A DNA stretch of 64,000 nucleotides from Oscillospiraceae bacterium (GTDB lineage Bacteria; Bacillota; Clostridia; Oscillospirales; Oscillospiraceae), in assembly GCA_017395085.1 (NCBI GenBank), contig JAFPWF010000034.1:62001-126000 (forward strand), in the 5' to 3' direction. Made by a program: the position numbers and the translations under genes. Positions 28,637-37,460 of this stretch are shown here, in pieces (the first letter of the stretch is position 1; each line of letters begins with the position of its first letter). A model generated the notes under the pieces. It saw nothing but the letters and a program-made list of their open reading frames with translations. It did no database searches and was not told where the DNA came from.

Positions 28637-28665
28637 TTTTCACAGGCAGGGAATTCTGATATAAT
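28637..28665 (+). promoter_or_regulatory. Promoter of serine dehydratase
   Basis: TTTTCA, 17 bases, TATAAT, about 40 bases before the start codon. The -10 is perfect; the -35 is weak. Confidence 0.6.
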
Positions 28666-28703
28666 CATTTAAAATCTCAAACGGAAAGCTGGAGCATTCT
28701 GCG

Positions 28704-29915
28704 ATGAAAACAATCCGTGAAATCTATAAAATCGGAAAAGGCCCCTCCAGTTCACATACCATCGGCCCGGAGAGAGCTGCAAGACTGTTCCGGGCACGCT
28801 ATCCGGAAGCGGACGCCTTTGCCGTAACGCTTTACGAATCTCTGTGCAAGACCGGGAAAGGGCATGGCACAGACAGGGTTTTGAACGAAGTGTTTGACCC
28901 CGTAAGAACAGACGTCATATTCTGCCCGGACTCGCCCGGCGATGTCACACATCCGAACACCATGGATTTTACCGCCTTCAAGGCGGGTGAAATCTGCGGC
29001 AGGCTGCGTGTCCTGTCCGTCGGCGGCGGAGATATCCGCATTGTCGGCGAGCCGGAAGCGGAGTCCGAGGAGGTCTATCCTGAGAACACTTTCGCCGAAG
29101 TGGAGCAGTTCTGCCGTTTCCGAAATCTGGATCTCGCGGAGTACGTGGAATTCAATGAAGGGGAAGAGATCCGAGATTATCTGAGGACAATCTGGGAGGC
29201 AATGAAGGCATCGGTGCAGGAGGGTCTGCAGCAAAGCGGGATCCTGCCGGGAGGTCTCAGTATCGAACGAAAAGCGAAGCTGCTATATGACCGGCTGGAT
29301 CAGGATGAGCTGCCTCAGGTACGGGAATGCCGGCTGATTTCCGCATATGCTTTTGCCGTCAGTGAACAGAATGCCGACTGCGGCACGATTGTTACCGCAC
29401 CGACCTGCGGTTCCTGCGGCGTGATTCCGGCTGTCCTGCTCTACCTGCAGCAGCAAAAAAACCTGAGCGATGATGAGATCCTGCGCGGACTAGCCGTCGC
29501 CGGCCTGTTCGGAAACATCATCAAGCGCAACGCTTCCATTTCCGGTGCGGAGTGCGGCTGTCAGGCTGAAATTGGGGCTGCATGCTCCATGGCTTCGGCA
29601 GCTGCCAGTTATCTGCTCGGTCTGAACACAAATCAGATCCAGTACGCAGCGGAGATCGCGCTGGAGCACCACCTGGGGCTGACCTGCGACCCGATCTGCG
29701 GGCTGGTACAAGTACCCTGCATTGAGAGGAACGCAGTTGCCGCGCTTCGCGCTCTTGATGCATGCAATCTTGCTTATTTTCTGGCAGATACGCAGCGCAT
29801 CTCTTTTGATATTGTTGTGAAAACGATGTACGAGACCGGCATCAGCATGAACCAGCGCTTTCGTGAAACGGCAGAAGGCGGACTGGCAAAAATGTTTGAA
29901 CGCCGCAGAAGATAA
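28704..29915 (+). CDS. sdaA: L-serine dehydratase, iron-sulfur dependent, single chain
   Basis: A 403-residue enzyme deaminating L-serine to pyruvate and ammonia. The beta-type domain comes first (KIGKGPSSSHTIGPERAA) and the alpha-type catalytic domain follows (TAPTCGSCGVIPAVL, SISGAECGCQAEIGAACSMA, CDPICGLVQVPCIERNA). The cysteines in these blocks hold the labile 4Fe-4S cluster, so it is oxygen sensitive, fitting an anaerobe. In many Firmicutes the two domains are separate genes (sdaAB, sdaAA); here they are fused, and the chain is shorter than the Escherichia coli enzyme. It is a stand-alone gene with its own promoter. Confidence 0.93.
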   Translation: MKTIREIYKIGKGPSSSHTIGPERAARLFRARYPEADAFAVTLYESLCKTGKGHGTDRVLNEVFDPVRTDVIFCPDSPGDVTHPNTMDFTAFKAGEICGRLRVLSVGGGDIRIVGEPEAESEEVYPENTFAEVEQFCRFRNLDLAEYVEFNEGEEIRDYLRTIWEAMKASVQEGLQQSGILPGGLSIERKAKLLYDRLDQDELPQVRECRLISAYAFAVSEQNADCGTIVTAPTCGSCGVIPAVLLYLQQQKNLSDDEILRGLAVAGLFGNIIKRNASISGAECGCQAEIGAACSMASAAASYLLGLNTNQIQYAAEIALEHHLGLTCDPICGLVQVPCIERNAVAALRALDACNLAYFLADTQRISFDIVVKTMYETGISMNQRFRETAEGGLAKMFERRRR

Positions 29916-29961
29916 ACGTTCAACTGCCGCCTGATCTCCCCTTCCATTGCAGAAGAAACAG

Positions 29962-29993
29962 GCTCCCATCAGGAATATTTCCCTGATGGGAGC
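29962..29993 (-). terminator. Hairpin after the SpoIIE-type phosphatase gene
   Basis: Arms GCTCCCATCAGG/CCTGATGGGAGC. On the minus strand the stem is followed by a pyrimidine-rich tract (CTGTTTCTTCT) rather than a pure T run; it lies between convergent genes and could serve either. Confidence 0.55.
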
Positions 29994-30061
29994 ATGCCGT
30001 CATGCCGGGAGCACAGAAGCCTTTCTTTGCCTTCTTTACCAGGCTTCGAACGCTTTTTTCA

Positions 30062-32245
30062 TCAGAGGCCGGATTTCTGCTCGCCTGTATTCCCACGGTA
30101 CTCCATGCACAGCATGGTCATGTCGTCAAACTGCTGGGCATCACGTACAAAGCCGTCCACGGCGGTGCGCACTTTCTTCAGGATGCTTTCCGGTTCTGCA
30201 GAGGGGTCCTTGTTCAGGGCGTCCAGCATTCTGTCGGTACCGAACATTTCCAGCCGGTCATCCGTTGCCTCCGGTACCCCGTCTGTATAAAGAAAGAGTT
30301 TGGAACCGGGCGTCAGGGTCAGCTCATACTCCCGGTACTGCAGCCCATCCATGCCGCCGATGACAAAACCGTGTTTTTCCTTTATCAGTTCAAACTGTCC
30401 GCCGGATATCATCACAGCAGGATACTCGTGACCGGCATTTGCGGCAACAATTCTGCCCGTTTTGATATCCAGGATGCCGAGCCACACGGTAACAAACATT
30501 TCCTCCCGGTTGTTCTTGCAGATCTGGCTGTTCACCGCCTGAAGGATTTCAGCAGGACTGCCACCGGTCAGAGCATAGTTCTGGACAAGAATTTTCGAGA
30601 TCATCATAAACAGAGCGGCTGGTACTCCCTTTCCGGAAACATCAGCTATGACCATGGCCAGGTGATTCTCGTCGATCAGGAAAAAGTCATAGAAGTCTCC
30701 GCCGACTTCCTTAGCAGGCGTCATGGTCGCAAAAATGTCAAATTCCGGTCGATCGGGGAAGGCCGGATAAATGTTCGGCAGCATGTCAGCCTGGATTCGC
30801 CTTGCCAGGGCAAGTTCCGTTCCGATGCGCTCCTTTTCAGCAGTGATCTCGGTGATCTGTGCAATGTAGGCTCTTGTCCGTGCGGACAGTGCTTCAAAAG
30901 ACTGTGCGAGAATCTCCACCTCGTCATCCGTACGGTAGATGTCTTCCATCAGGAAAGTCTGGTCGTTACCGCTCAGCGCGTTGACACGCTTTGTCATGTG
31001 CTCCAGCGGTTTGACAATTCTGCCAGCCAGAACCAGGGCACCGGTGACGGCCAGCGCTACGATTGCCAGCGTCAGGACGAGGATTGTATTGGCAGAAGCC
31101 TTCGCCCCCCGCGTATAAGATGCGAGCGCCTCATCGTTGATCTCTTCGTACTTCTGCAGCATGGCCACGGTCGGCTGGTCGGTAACCGTCTTCTCCACTA
31201 CGGAGATCACCGCCCAGTTCACGGTCGGCAGCGGTACGCCGGACATATAGTATTCTTTCCCATCCGCCTCAATCAGCTGCAGGCCAGTGTTCTCACGCAA
31301 GGCCTGCGACACGAAACCGGCAAGCGCCGTGTTTTCATCTTTGCGGAGATCCGCAGCATCCGACGACAGTTCCACCTTGAACACTCCGTCCTTCGCCGCG
31401 GAAAACAGCACTTCACCGCCGTCGCCGATCACACAGATGAAGCCGCCATCCGACGCCTGAGCCTGCACATAATCATGCACGGAGGTCAGAAAGATATCCG
31501 CCCCTACCACTGCGACCAGCTCACCGCCGCGATAAACGGGCGCAGCGCACACCAGACCCGGAATATCCGTAAAGGCATCCAACTCTACGCCGGTGAAGAT
31601 CAACTCCCCTGCTTCCGCGGCCTGACGATACCAGGGGCGTTCCCGCGCATCAAAAGATACGATTTCGCCGTTTTCTGTCACATAACAGCCCGAACGGTCG
31701 TCCACATAGAGGATGCAGCCGTCCGCAGTCGCAACGAAGCAGGAACTGAGCTTATCCGAGTTCTCGAACATGGCCAGCATGATTTCACTCATGTTCGCCG
31801 CAAGGCCGAGCGCCTCGGAATCAGCAGGATCCACCCCTTCCGGGTGCTGGACCTGTACGGACGCAATGCCGTCTTTCTCCGGATCCGGTTCGCTGAACGG
31901 ATGGGCAGAGAACCTGTCTGCGTTTTCAAACAGCTGGTCGGCGAAGGCCTGCAGGGTCATGACATCGGTGCGGACATCGTTAAACAGATCGTCGGCAATA
32001 TAGGCCTGCAGCGCAGTGCTTTTGGCCATGGTTGAATTCAGAACAGCCTGCATGGTCTGCTCAGAGACCTCGGTGATGGATTCCTGCTGACTGACACTCG
32101 CTCCCCTGACGATGCCGCTCAGGTTTCGCTGCTGATAGACTGCCACAGCCAGATATGCGCCGATCAGAGCAAGGATCATAATCAGCATCAGATTAAAGAT
32201 CTTATGCTGCAGACCGCCCAGTTTTATTCCGTGAACCGTTTTCAA
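30062..32245 (-). CDS. Membrane sensor with PP2C/SpoIIE-type serine phosphatase output
   Basis: A 727-residue signalling protein. TM1 is at about residues 15-36; a large extracellular region to about residue 370 has Cache-type features (FDARERPWYRQAAEAGELIFTG and PVYRGGELVAVVGADIFL); TM2 is ILVLTLAIVALAVTGALVLAG; a HAMP segment and short coiled coil follow; the C-terminal phosphatase has MTPAKEVGGDFYDFF, MVIADVSGKGVPAALFM and FDDMTMLCM. RsbU/SpoIIE-like phosphatases dephosphorylate anti-sigma-factor antagonists in partner switching. No STAS or RsbW-like partner is adjacent, so the target is unknown. Cache domains usually bind small extracellular metabolites. Confidence 0.9.
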   Translation of the reverse strand: MKTVHGIKLGGLQHKIFNLMLIMILALIGAYLAVAVYQQRNLSGIVRGASVSQQESITEVSEQTMQAVLNSTMAKSTALQAYIADDLFNDVRTDVMTLQAFADQLFENADRFSAHPFSEPDPEKDGIASVQVQHPEGVDPADSEALGLAANMSEIMLAMFENSDKLSSCFVATADGCILYVDDRSGCYVTENGEIVSFDARERPWYRQAAEAGELIFTGVELDAFTDIPGLVCAAPVYRGGELVAVVGADIFLTSVHDYVQAQASDGGFICVIGDGGEVLFSAAKDGVFKVELSSDAADLRKDENTALAGFVSQALRENTGLQLIEADGKEYYMSGVPLPTVNWAVISVVEKTVTDQPTVAMLQKYEEINDEALASYTRGAKASANTILVLTLAIVALAVTGALVLAGRIVKPLEHMTKRVNALSGNDQTFLMEDIYRTDDEVEILAQSFEALSARTRAYIAQITEITAEKERIGTELALARRIQADMLPNIYPAFPDRPEFDIFATMTPAKEVGGDFYDFFLIDENHLAMVIADVSGKGVPAALFMMISKILVQNYALTGGSPAEILQAVNSQICKNNREEMFVTVWLGILDIKTGRIVAANAGHEYPAVMISGGQFELIKEKHGFVIGGMDGLQYREYELTLTPGSKLFLYTDGVPEATDDRLEMFGTDRMLDALNKDPSAEPESILKKVRTAVDGFVRDAQQFDDMTMLCMEYRGNTGEQKSGL

Positions 32246-32398
32246 AATACTGTTCCTCTTTTCTGTTTGGCTGTATCAAGCCGCATATAAGTCCAACGTT
32301 TTTTTACCAGAATTTTCTCCGGATTGCAAGAGTCTTTTCCGGTACAGTCTGAAAGCAGACAACAATCGCGGGGAATCCGCCCGGCATCTTCTGTGCAT

Positions 32399-33613
32399 TC
32401 ATCTTTCGCTGCTACAGACTGTCATGATTCCGTTTACCGTCAGAATCCCCTGTGTTTTCCGGATGGCCGGAGAAGCGGGCGGAATGAAAAATGCCTCTGT
32501 CATGCTGCCGCTTTCCACGCTGCCGAGATTGGTAATGCTGTATCCTTTTGCCGCATCAAATCCGAAGAACATGCTTCCGATGAACTTTCCGGCTTTGCTC
32601 GGATAGTTTCCCCGGCAGGAGATCCATGCAGCGTCCAACACAGCGGGATCCAGATTCGCATAACACTGCAGCACCAGATAAAGCTTCCGCGGATGGTTCA
32701 TGATCCTGTGCACCCGTTTATGCACCGCTCCGGCAAGAATATATGGATCCCGTTCCTTTGTCCTGATGCCGACACTGAAAGCAGTGGAATAATTGCCCAG
32801 CGCCCCATCGTTGTAGCAGGCAAGCTGTTTCCGCAGATCGCAGGCCATGATCACCTTTTCGGTGTGTTCTTCGATCATCATTCTGGCAAGCAGCCAGTCA
32901 TTGACTGTCACATGATGCTTCCGGCACTCATTCCGTATGATGTTCAGTTCCTTCCGGTCAATGCGGAATACAGCATGACGAACCGGATCGTTTTTCAGAA
33001 AGTCACCGGCCGCCGCGTAATATTCCCGATAAGAAACACACTCCCGGGTTTTTGCCCGGATCTTATTGGCGCTGTTGACCAGCATCCTGCTGATCAGGGA
33101 CATTCCGGATTCTTTGGGAAAATCTTCTGCGGAAGAGATGAGCTTCTCTTCCACCAGTTCGGGAATCCTGCCCCACGCGTAGCAGTCCGCCAGTTCCTCT
33201 GCGAGACCGAGCGCCGCTCTTCCGTCTGCCAGCAGATGATGAAACACCAGCAGAAAACAGGTTTCTTCCCCTGCCGGCCAAACGGAAACTTTCAGCATGC
33301 CTTCCTCAAACAGATTCCATTCATATGACGTCAGGCGCCGATACTCGTCCATGATTTCAGGGGCATCAATCCCGGCAATTTCCTGTTCCTTCATCCGAAT
33401 GCCGATCTTCGGACTATCTGTAATGCGATAGCCGTAGAGATTGCGGTCGATTTCATATTCCAGCAGTGCCTGGAGAAAAGGATGTGCGGAAGACAGGAAT
33501 TTCAGTGTTTCCAGGATCCGGGTTTCCCCGTACGGATGCCGAACCGACAGCACAATCCCGAAATTCATATGCGGGCACATCAGGTGTGCACGTTCCGTAA
33601 AGATAAGCTGCAT
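32399..33613 (-). CDS. Stand-alone condensation-fold acyltransferase-like protein
   Basis: A 404-residue protein with the chloramphenicol-acetyltransferase-like fold signature HHLLADG (HHxxxDG, residues 126-132), as in NRPS condensation domains, alcohol acetyltransferases and PapA proteins. The DFG-like second motif is not clear. No carrier protein, adenylation or polyketide gene is nearby, so transfer may use acyl-CoA, or the partner is elsewhere. An in-frame GTG precedes the chosen ATG by 3 bases; GGAGGGG is just upstream. The gene lies in the most accessory-looking part of the window and could have been acquired. The substrate is unknown. Confidence 0.7.
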   Translation of the reverse strand: MQLIFTERAHLMCPHMNFGIVLSVRHPYGETRILETLKFLSSAHPFLQALLEYEIDRNLYGYRITDSPKIGIRMKEQEIAGIDAPEIMDEYRRLTSYEWNLFEEGMLKVSVWPAGEETCFLLVFHHLLADGRAALGLAEELADCYAWGRIPELVEEKLISSAEDFPKESGMSLISRMLVNSANKIRAKTRECVSYREYYAAAGDFLKNDPVRHAVFRIDRKELNIIRNECRKHHVTVNDWLLARMMIEEHTEKVIMACDLRKQLACYNDGALGNYSTAFSVGIRTKERDPYILAGAVHKRVHRIMNHPRKLYLVLQCYANLDPAVLDAAWISCRGNYPSKAGKFIGSMFFGFDAAKGYSITNLGSVESGSMTEAFFIPPASPAIRKTQGILTVNGIMTVCSSER

Positions 33614-33740
33614 CACGATTCCCCTCCCCCATAGAGTCTCCGTCTAGTCCCGGGCAGCTGCGATCTAACACGTCATTCCCGGCTCGTCAATGACTCCTCT
33701 CAATTTCAGGTGAAACATGTGAGTTCCGGAGTATTCCTTC

Positions 33741-33769
33741 TTGACAAAACGCAGTTTTGGCATCATGAT
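33741..33769 (+). promoter_or_regulatory. Possible promoter of the GNAT gene
   Basis: Consensus TTGACA, 17 bases, CATGAT. It overlaps the upstream in-frame codons of the GNAT reading frame, which supports the later start at 33816. Confidence 0.5.
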
Positions 33770-33815
33770 CGTTTTATTGTTACAGAACAATTCACCACTG
33801 CAAGGACAAAACCGG

Positions 33816-34256
33816 ATGATAAACTACAGAAAAGCAAATCAGAATGAACTGGAAACCATCATGTCACTTGTCGTACGCACTTTTACGGGAGAACAGGGCA
33901 TTCCAAAAGAGTTGAACTACCTGCCGCAAGAAAAGGAGCCCAGATGGTATTGCGCAGAAGAGAACGGCCATATCATTGGCGCAGTTGCATTCTTTCGGGA
34001 CAGGGGCAACTGGCATGCCGGAAGATTTGCTCTGGAACCGGCATACCGGGGCAGGCACATCGGAACCAATCTTGCTGCCTTTGCACTCCGGGACATGTTT
34101 GATTCCGGAATCTGTGAAATCGTCATGGAAGGGCGACCCGCGACAGTACATATCCTGACAAAACTGGGTGCGGAAACCACCGGGAAAGAATTTCCTTTTT
34201 ACGCTTCGACATGTACTCCCATGCGTCTGACCTGTGAAAGGTTTTATGAAGCATAA
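33816..34256 (+). CDS. GNAT family N-acetyltransferase
   Basis: A 146-residue acetyl-CoA-dependent acyltransferase. The order is the usual GNAT one: N-terminal MINYRKANQNELETIMSLV, central strand GHIIGAVAFFRDRGNWHAGRFALEPAYRGRHIGTNL with the acetyl-CoA loop RGRHIG, then a C-terminal KLGAETTGKEFPFYAS. The closest pattern is ElaA/YjcF-type small GNATs with unknown substrates. AAGGA precedes the ATG, which gives a normal domain length, although the frame is open to 33741. It is divergent from the condensation-fold gene and ends at a strong terminator. Confidence 0.88.
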   Translation: MINYRKANQNELETIMSLVVRTFTGEQGIPKELNYLPQEKEPRWYCAEENGHIIGAVAFFRDRGNWHAGRFALEPAYRGRHIGTNLAAFALRDMFDSGICEIVMEGRPATVHILTKLGAETTGKEFPFYASTCTPMRLTCERFYEA

Positions 34257-34272
34257 GATCAACAGGAAAAAT

Positions 34273-34308
34273 GCAGGCAAGCCGATGCACTTGCCTGCTT
34301 TTTGTTTT
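34273..34308. terminator. Bidirectional terminator
   Basis: GCAGGCAAG/CTTGCCTGC stem followed by TTTTTGTTTTT on plus and ATTTTTCC on minus. It separates the convergent GNAT and lipoprotein genes. Confidence 0.88.
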
Positions 34309-34318
34309 TATTACAGGA

Positions 34319-34963
34319 TCACGACGGCCTGAAGATTGCTTTACAAAGCTTTTCACCGTCGCCTTCCCGGATGCCCCAGGCGCCACTCTGAAGTTCCTCA
34401 AAACGCACAACAACTTCAATACGATCCCCATATCGGGGATCGTCCAGTTCCGCCCGCAATGCATCCACCGCATTGCGCATCAGTCTGTTGGTCAGATCTT
34501 CCTCCGTCATGAATGCGACGTTGGGATCGTTCAAGAGCTCTGCCGCGCCTTCGCTGACGGCTGCTTCGACTTTCCCGCCGAATGCAACGGGCTCCATCAC
34601 AACCGGGACATCGAAACCGTCCTCCGCCTGAGTTGCCTCGCCCACCGTGTATCTTGCCCTGGAAAACATGGCCTGCAGGACTTCGCGAAAGGCTTCCAGC
34701 ACATCCTCTCTCAGATCCAACTGCGAAAAAAGATCATCCATCGCCTCATCGACCGCAGCTTCTGCGGTTGTTTTCAGTTCATCCTCTTCTGTCAGGTGAA
34801 CCGAATGATCAAAGTCGCCGGTGCACATCAGATTCAGGGCTGCCCTGACATGCTTTTCGGCATCTTCGGCAGAGGGCTTTCTCGGCTTACCGGCACAGGC
34901 GGAGAGTGCCAACACAACACACAGTAAAAGAACAACCGCCAGTATGCATTTCACGAGTTTCAT
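34319..34963 (-). CDS. Predicted lipoprotein of unknown function
   Basis: A 214-residue exported protein. The signal peptide runs from a basic MKLVK through a hydrophobic core to the lipobox LSAC, with the lipidated Cys at position 23. The mature part is acidic and mostly helical, with no cysteine-rich or catalytic motif. Its layout (helical bundle, then a strand-rich end) is like small clostridial lipoproteins of the DUF4854/DUF5105 sort, but I cannot assign a family. AGGAGG sits upstream on the minus strand. It is a single gene. Confidence 0.75.
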   Translation of the reverse strand: MKLVKCILAVVLLLCVVLALSACAGKPRKPSAEDAEKHVRAALNLMCTGDFDHSVHLTEEDELKTTAEAAVDEAMDDLFSQLDLREDVLEAFREVLQAMFSRARYTVGEATQAEDGFDVPVVMEPVAFGGKVEAAVSEGAAELLNDPNVAFMTEEDLTNRLMRNAVDALRAELDDPRYGDRIEVVVRFEELQSGAWGIREGDGEKLCKAIFRPS

Positions 34964-35037
34964 GGCGCCATCCTCCTGCTTTCAAAACTCATCCCGCGCC
35001 GGCTCCCTGTGCTGCAGGACTGCTGTGACCGCAGGGA

Positions 35038-35835
35038 TCAATGCCCGGCTGTTGTGGCAAGGGCTGCTTCGATTACCGCTGAGCGGAATCCTTTCTCCTC
35101 AAGCTTACGGACACCCTGTATGGTGGTGCCTCCCGGGGAGCAAACCTCATCTTTCAGTACACCGGGGTGTTTTCCGCTTTCCAGGATCAGCTTTGCCGAG
35201 CCGAGGACCGTCTGGGCAGCCAGCATCATCGCGTCTTTTCTCGTGAGGCCGCCAGCGACCCCGGCATCCGCGAGTGATTCGACAAACAGGTCCACATAAG
35301 CCGGACCGCAGCCCGACACTGCCATTCCGGCGCCCATCAGTCTTTCTTCAATCGGCAGGAAGCTGCCCGCAGCCTGCATGGCAGAGAGGAATGCTGCCTT
35401 CTGGTCCTCCGTCACTTCCTCACTGCAGGAGTAGAGAATCATGCCCTCGCCGACAGAAACGGGAGTATTCGGCATAATACGAATCACAGGATACTGTGCG
35501 CCGAGCTGTCCCTGCAGATCCGCAATACTGACTCCGGCTACCATGGAAACCAGTACAAAGGGGGCTGCGTTCTCTTCCGAAGCTTTTTCCCCGAGATCAC
35601 GCCGTATCATTCCGCAGAGTTCTGAGAGCATCACCGGTTTAACTCCGATAAAGATCATCTCCGCTTCCCGCACAGCTGTTTCGTGCGTCACAACCGTTCC
35701 TCCGATTTCCTTTGACAGGCGCTCCGCCTTTTCCGGATGACGGTTTACCAGCAGCAGTTCGCTGCCTTCCTTTTTTGACGCAGCCCTTGCAAGAGCCCCG
35801 CCCATGTTCCCGGTGCCGATAAACGCAATTTTCAT
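35038..35835 (-). CDS. proC: Pyrroline-5-carboxylate reductase
   Basis: A 265-residue NAD(P)H-dependent reductase for the last step of proline synthesis. The Rossmann motif GTGNMGGALA opens the protein; VKPVMLSEL, RIMPNTPVSVGEG and the C-terminal signature SPGGTTIQGVRKLEEKGFRSAVIEA are all present. AAGGAG sits before ATG 35835, though the frame is open to 35880. It follows the GPH symporter with a 16-base gap and is probably co-transcribed with it. An aconitase-X dehydratase is encoded divergently, raising a possible hydroxyproline connection. No proA or proB is nearby. Confidence 0.95.
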   Translation of the reverse strand: MKIAFIGTGNMGGALARAASKKEGSELLLVNRHPEKAERLSKEIGGTVVTHETAVREAEMIFIGVKPVMLSELCGMIRRDLGEKASEENAAPFVLVSMVAGVSIADLQGQLGAQYPVIRIMPNTPVSVGEGMILYSCSEEVTEDQKAAFLSAMQAAGSFLPIEERLMGAGMAVSGCGPAYVDLFVESLADAGVAGGLTRKDAMMLAAQTVLGSAKLILESGKHPGVLKDEVCSPGGTTIQGVRKLEEKGFRSAVIEAALATTAGH

Positions 35836-35851
35836 GATTATTATCTCCTTT

Positions 35852-37228
35852 TTATCCGTGCTGCTCACCCAGTTCCGCATGGAGCTGATCCAGTGCTTTC
35901 TTAGTCAGCGGATAGCCGAACTGGAGAAGCAGAAACATGCACAGGTACATGACAAACGGCACCAGGGTAGCAATGGAATAGATCCCCTCATTGACGGCCC
36001 TGGTCTGTGTGATATTTCCCTGCGCAGTATTGTATCCGACCGCTGCCAGCGCCAGGGACGCGCCGATGCCGGCGAGCGTCTGGCCGAGTTTGCGGAAGAA
36101 AGAGAAGCAGGCATAAGTCGTACCTTCATCCCGACGGTGGTGAAGCTTTTCATGATAGTCGATCACGTCGGTCACCATCGCCCAGACTTCCAGAGTGAAG
36201 AAACAAAGACCGAAGCCGCTGAACACGACCACCCCGAGGAAGAGCATAGCGTTTCCCGTCCGGATAAAAAACAGAACCAGGAAAGCCAGAGTCGCAGCCA
36301 GACTTCCGAGCGCGCAGATTCCTTTTTTGCTGAACCTGCGGACCAGTCTGCCGACAAAAGGCATCAGCAGCAGCATGGGCAGATAGGTCGCCACAGTCAC
36401 CAGTGCAAACAGGCCTGGTTTTTCAAAGTAGTTCTTAAACAGATAGTTGAACACGGTCTGCGTATACATGGAACCGGCAATCAGCAGCATGGAAGCCAGA
36501 CAGAGGGCTACAAAGGGCCGGTTTTTCAGAAGTTTGCCAAAGGTTTTCAGGAAGTTTTCGCTCTTTTGGCCTTTGACAGGCGCCACGTATTCCCTGGTCA
36601 GGCGGAAAAACAGGTAATATACCACCACGCTGAGCGCAGCGAGCATCAGGACGCCGCGGAAGAGTTTGCTCTGGTCCAGAATCTTCGCACCGCCGGCAAC
36701 CGTAGAGTAAACAAAGAGCGGGAGCACCATCTGGGAAAGCGCAGTACCGATGCCGGCGCCAAGGGAACGAATCACCGACAAGGTCGATCGTTCCGCCTGA
36801 TCCGTGGTCATCACAGAGGCCATGGAGCCATAAGGGATGTTCACCGCTGTATACATCATCCCGTAGAGAATGTACGTGATATAGGCATATGTCAGGTAGC
36901 CCTTTTCCGTAAGACCCGGTACTTTGTAAAACGTTGCAATAAAAGCAAGGGCCAGCGGAATGGAAAAATACCAGACATAAGGGCGGAAACGGCCGAACTT
37001 AGTCGGTTTGCGGGAATCAATGAGCGCACCGCACATCGGATCATTGACTGCATCCCAGATTCGTGCAACCATCATCAGCACCGTAATACTGCCGAGTGAG
37101 ATATGCAGGATGTCCGTATAAAACATCTGCAGGAAAGAGCCTATGGTTCCAAAGGTCAGCACGCCGGCCATATCTCCCATGGCATAGCCGACATAATTTC
37201 GCACAGGAAGTCTGTTTTCCTGCTTCAT
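35852..37228 (-). CDS. GPH-family cation-coupled symporter (MFS)
   Basis: A 458-residue 12-segment transporter of the glycoside-pentoside-hexuronide family. Typical sequences are GYAMGDMAGVLTFGTIGSFLQMFYTD, ARIWDAVNDPMCGALIDSRKPTKFGRFRPY (the conserved loop after TM2) and VNIPYGSMASVMTTDQAERSTLS. GPH members import sugars or glycosides with H+ or Na+; some clostridial relatives carry other solutes. Its operon partner is proC, so a sugar substrate is not certain. Promoter boxes lie at 37287-37315. Confidence 0.9.
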   Translation of the reverse strand: MKQENRLPVRNYVGYAMGDMAGVLTFGTIGSFLQMFYTDILHISLGSITVLMMVARIWDAVNDPMCGALIDSRKPTKFGRFRPYVWYFSIPLALAFIATFYKVPGLTEKGYLTYAYITYILYGMMYTAVNIPYGSMASVMTTDQAERSTLSVIRSLGAGIGTALSQMVLPLFVYSTVAGGAKILDQSKLFRGVLMLAALSVVVYYLFFRLTREYVAPVKGQKSENFLKTFGKLLKNRPFVALCLASMLLIAGSMYTQTVFNYLFKNYFEKPGLFALVTVATYLPMLLLMPFVGRLVRRFSKKGICALGSLAATLAFLVLFFIRTGNAMLFLGVVVFSGFGLCFFTLEVWAMVTDVIDYHEKLHHRRDEGTTYACFSFFRKLGQTLAGIGASLALAAVGYNTAQGNITQTRAVNEGIYSIATLVPFVMYLCMFLLLQFGYPLTKKALDQLHAELGEQHG

Positions 37229-37286
37229 CGTCTGAATTCTCCTCCCATCTTTCCTGCCTGACTTAACAGGTCTGTTTACGAATTAA

Positions 37287-37315
37287 AGTATAGCAGAAAA
37301 GTACCGTTTCCGCAA
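37287..37315 (-). promoter_or_regulatory. Promoter of the symporter-proC operon
   Basis: Minus strand: TTGCGG, 17 bases, TATACT. The region is divergent from the AcnX promoter. Confidence 0.65.
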
Positions 37316-37347
37316 TCATCTGCATAAAACAACCACTTGAAAAACTC

Positions 37348-37376
37348 TTGAAAGAAGGCAATGTTTCCGTTACAAT
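37348..37376 (+). promoter_or_regulatory. Promoter of the AcnX operon
   Basis: TTGAAA, 17 bases, TACAAT, 84 bases before the large-subunit start and only about 32 bases from the divergent promoter, leaving room for a shared regulator. Confidence 0.75.
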
Positions 37377-37460
37377 ACAATCAGAATGTACCCGGAAGGC
37401 TACGAAAACAGGCTTTGCCGGGCCGAATCGTAAAGTTCACTACAAAGGAGCGTGATAGGA

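Noticed and set aside
30002-32035. Long plus-strand frame opposite the SpoIIE phosphatase (677 codons)
   Set aside because: Antisense frame with low-complexity His/Arg/Gln-rich sequence and no motifs; the minus-strand frame encodes an intact sensor phosphatase.
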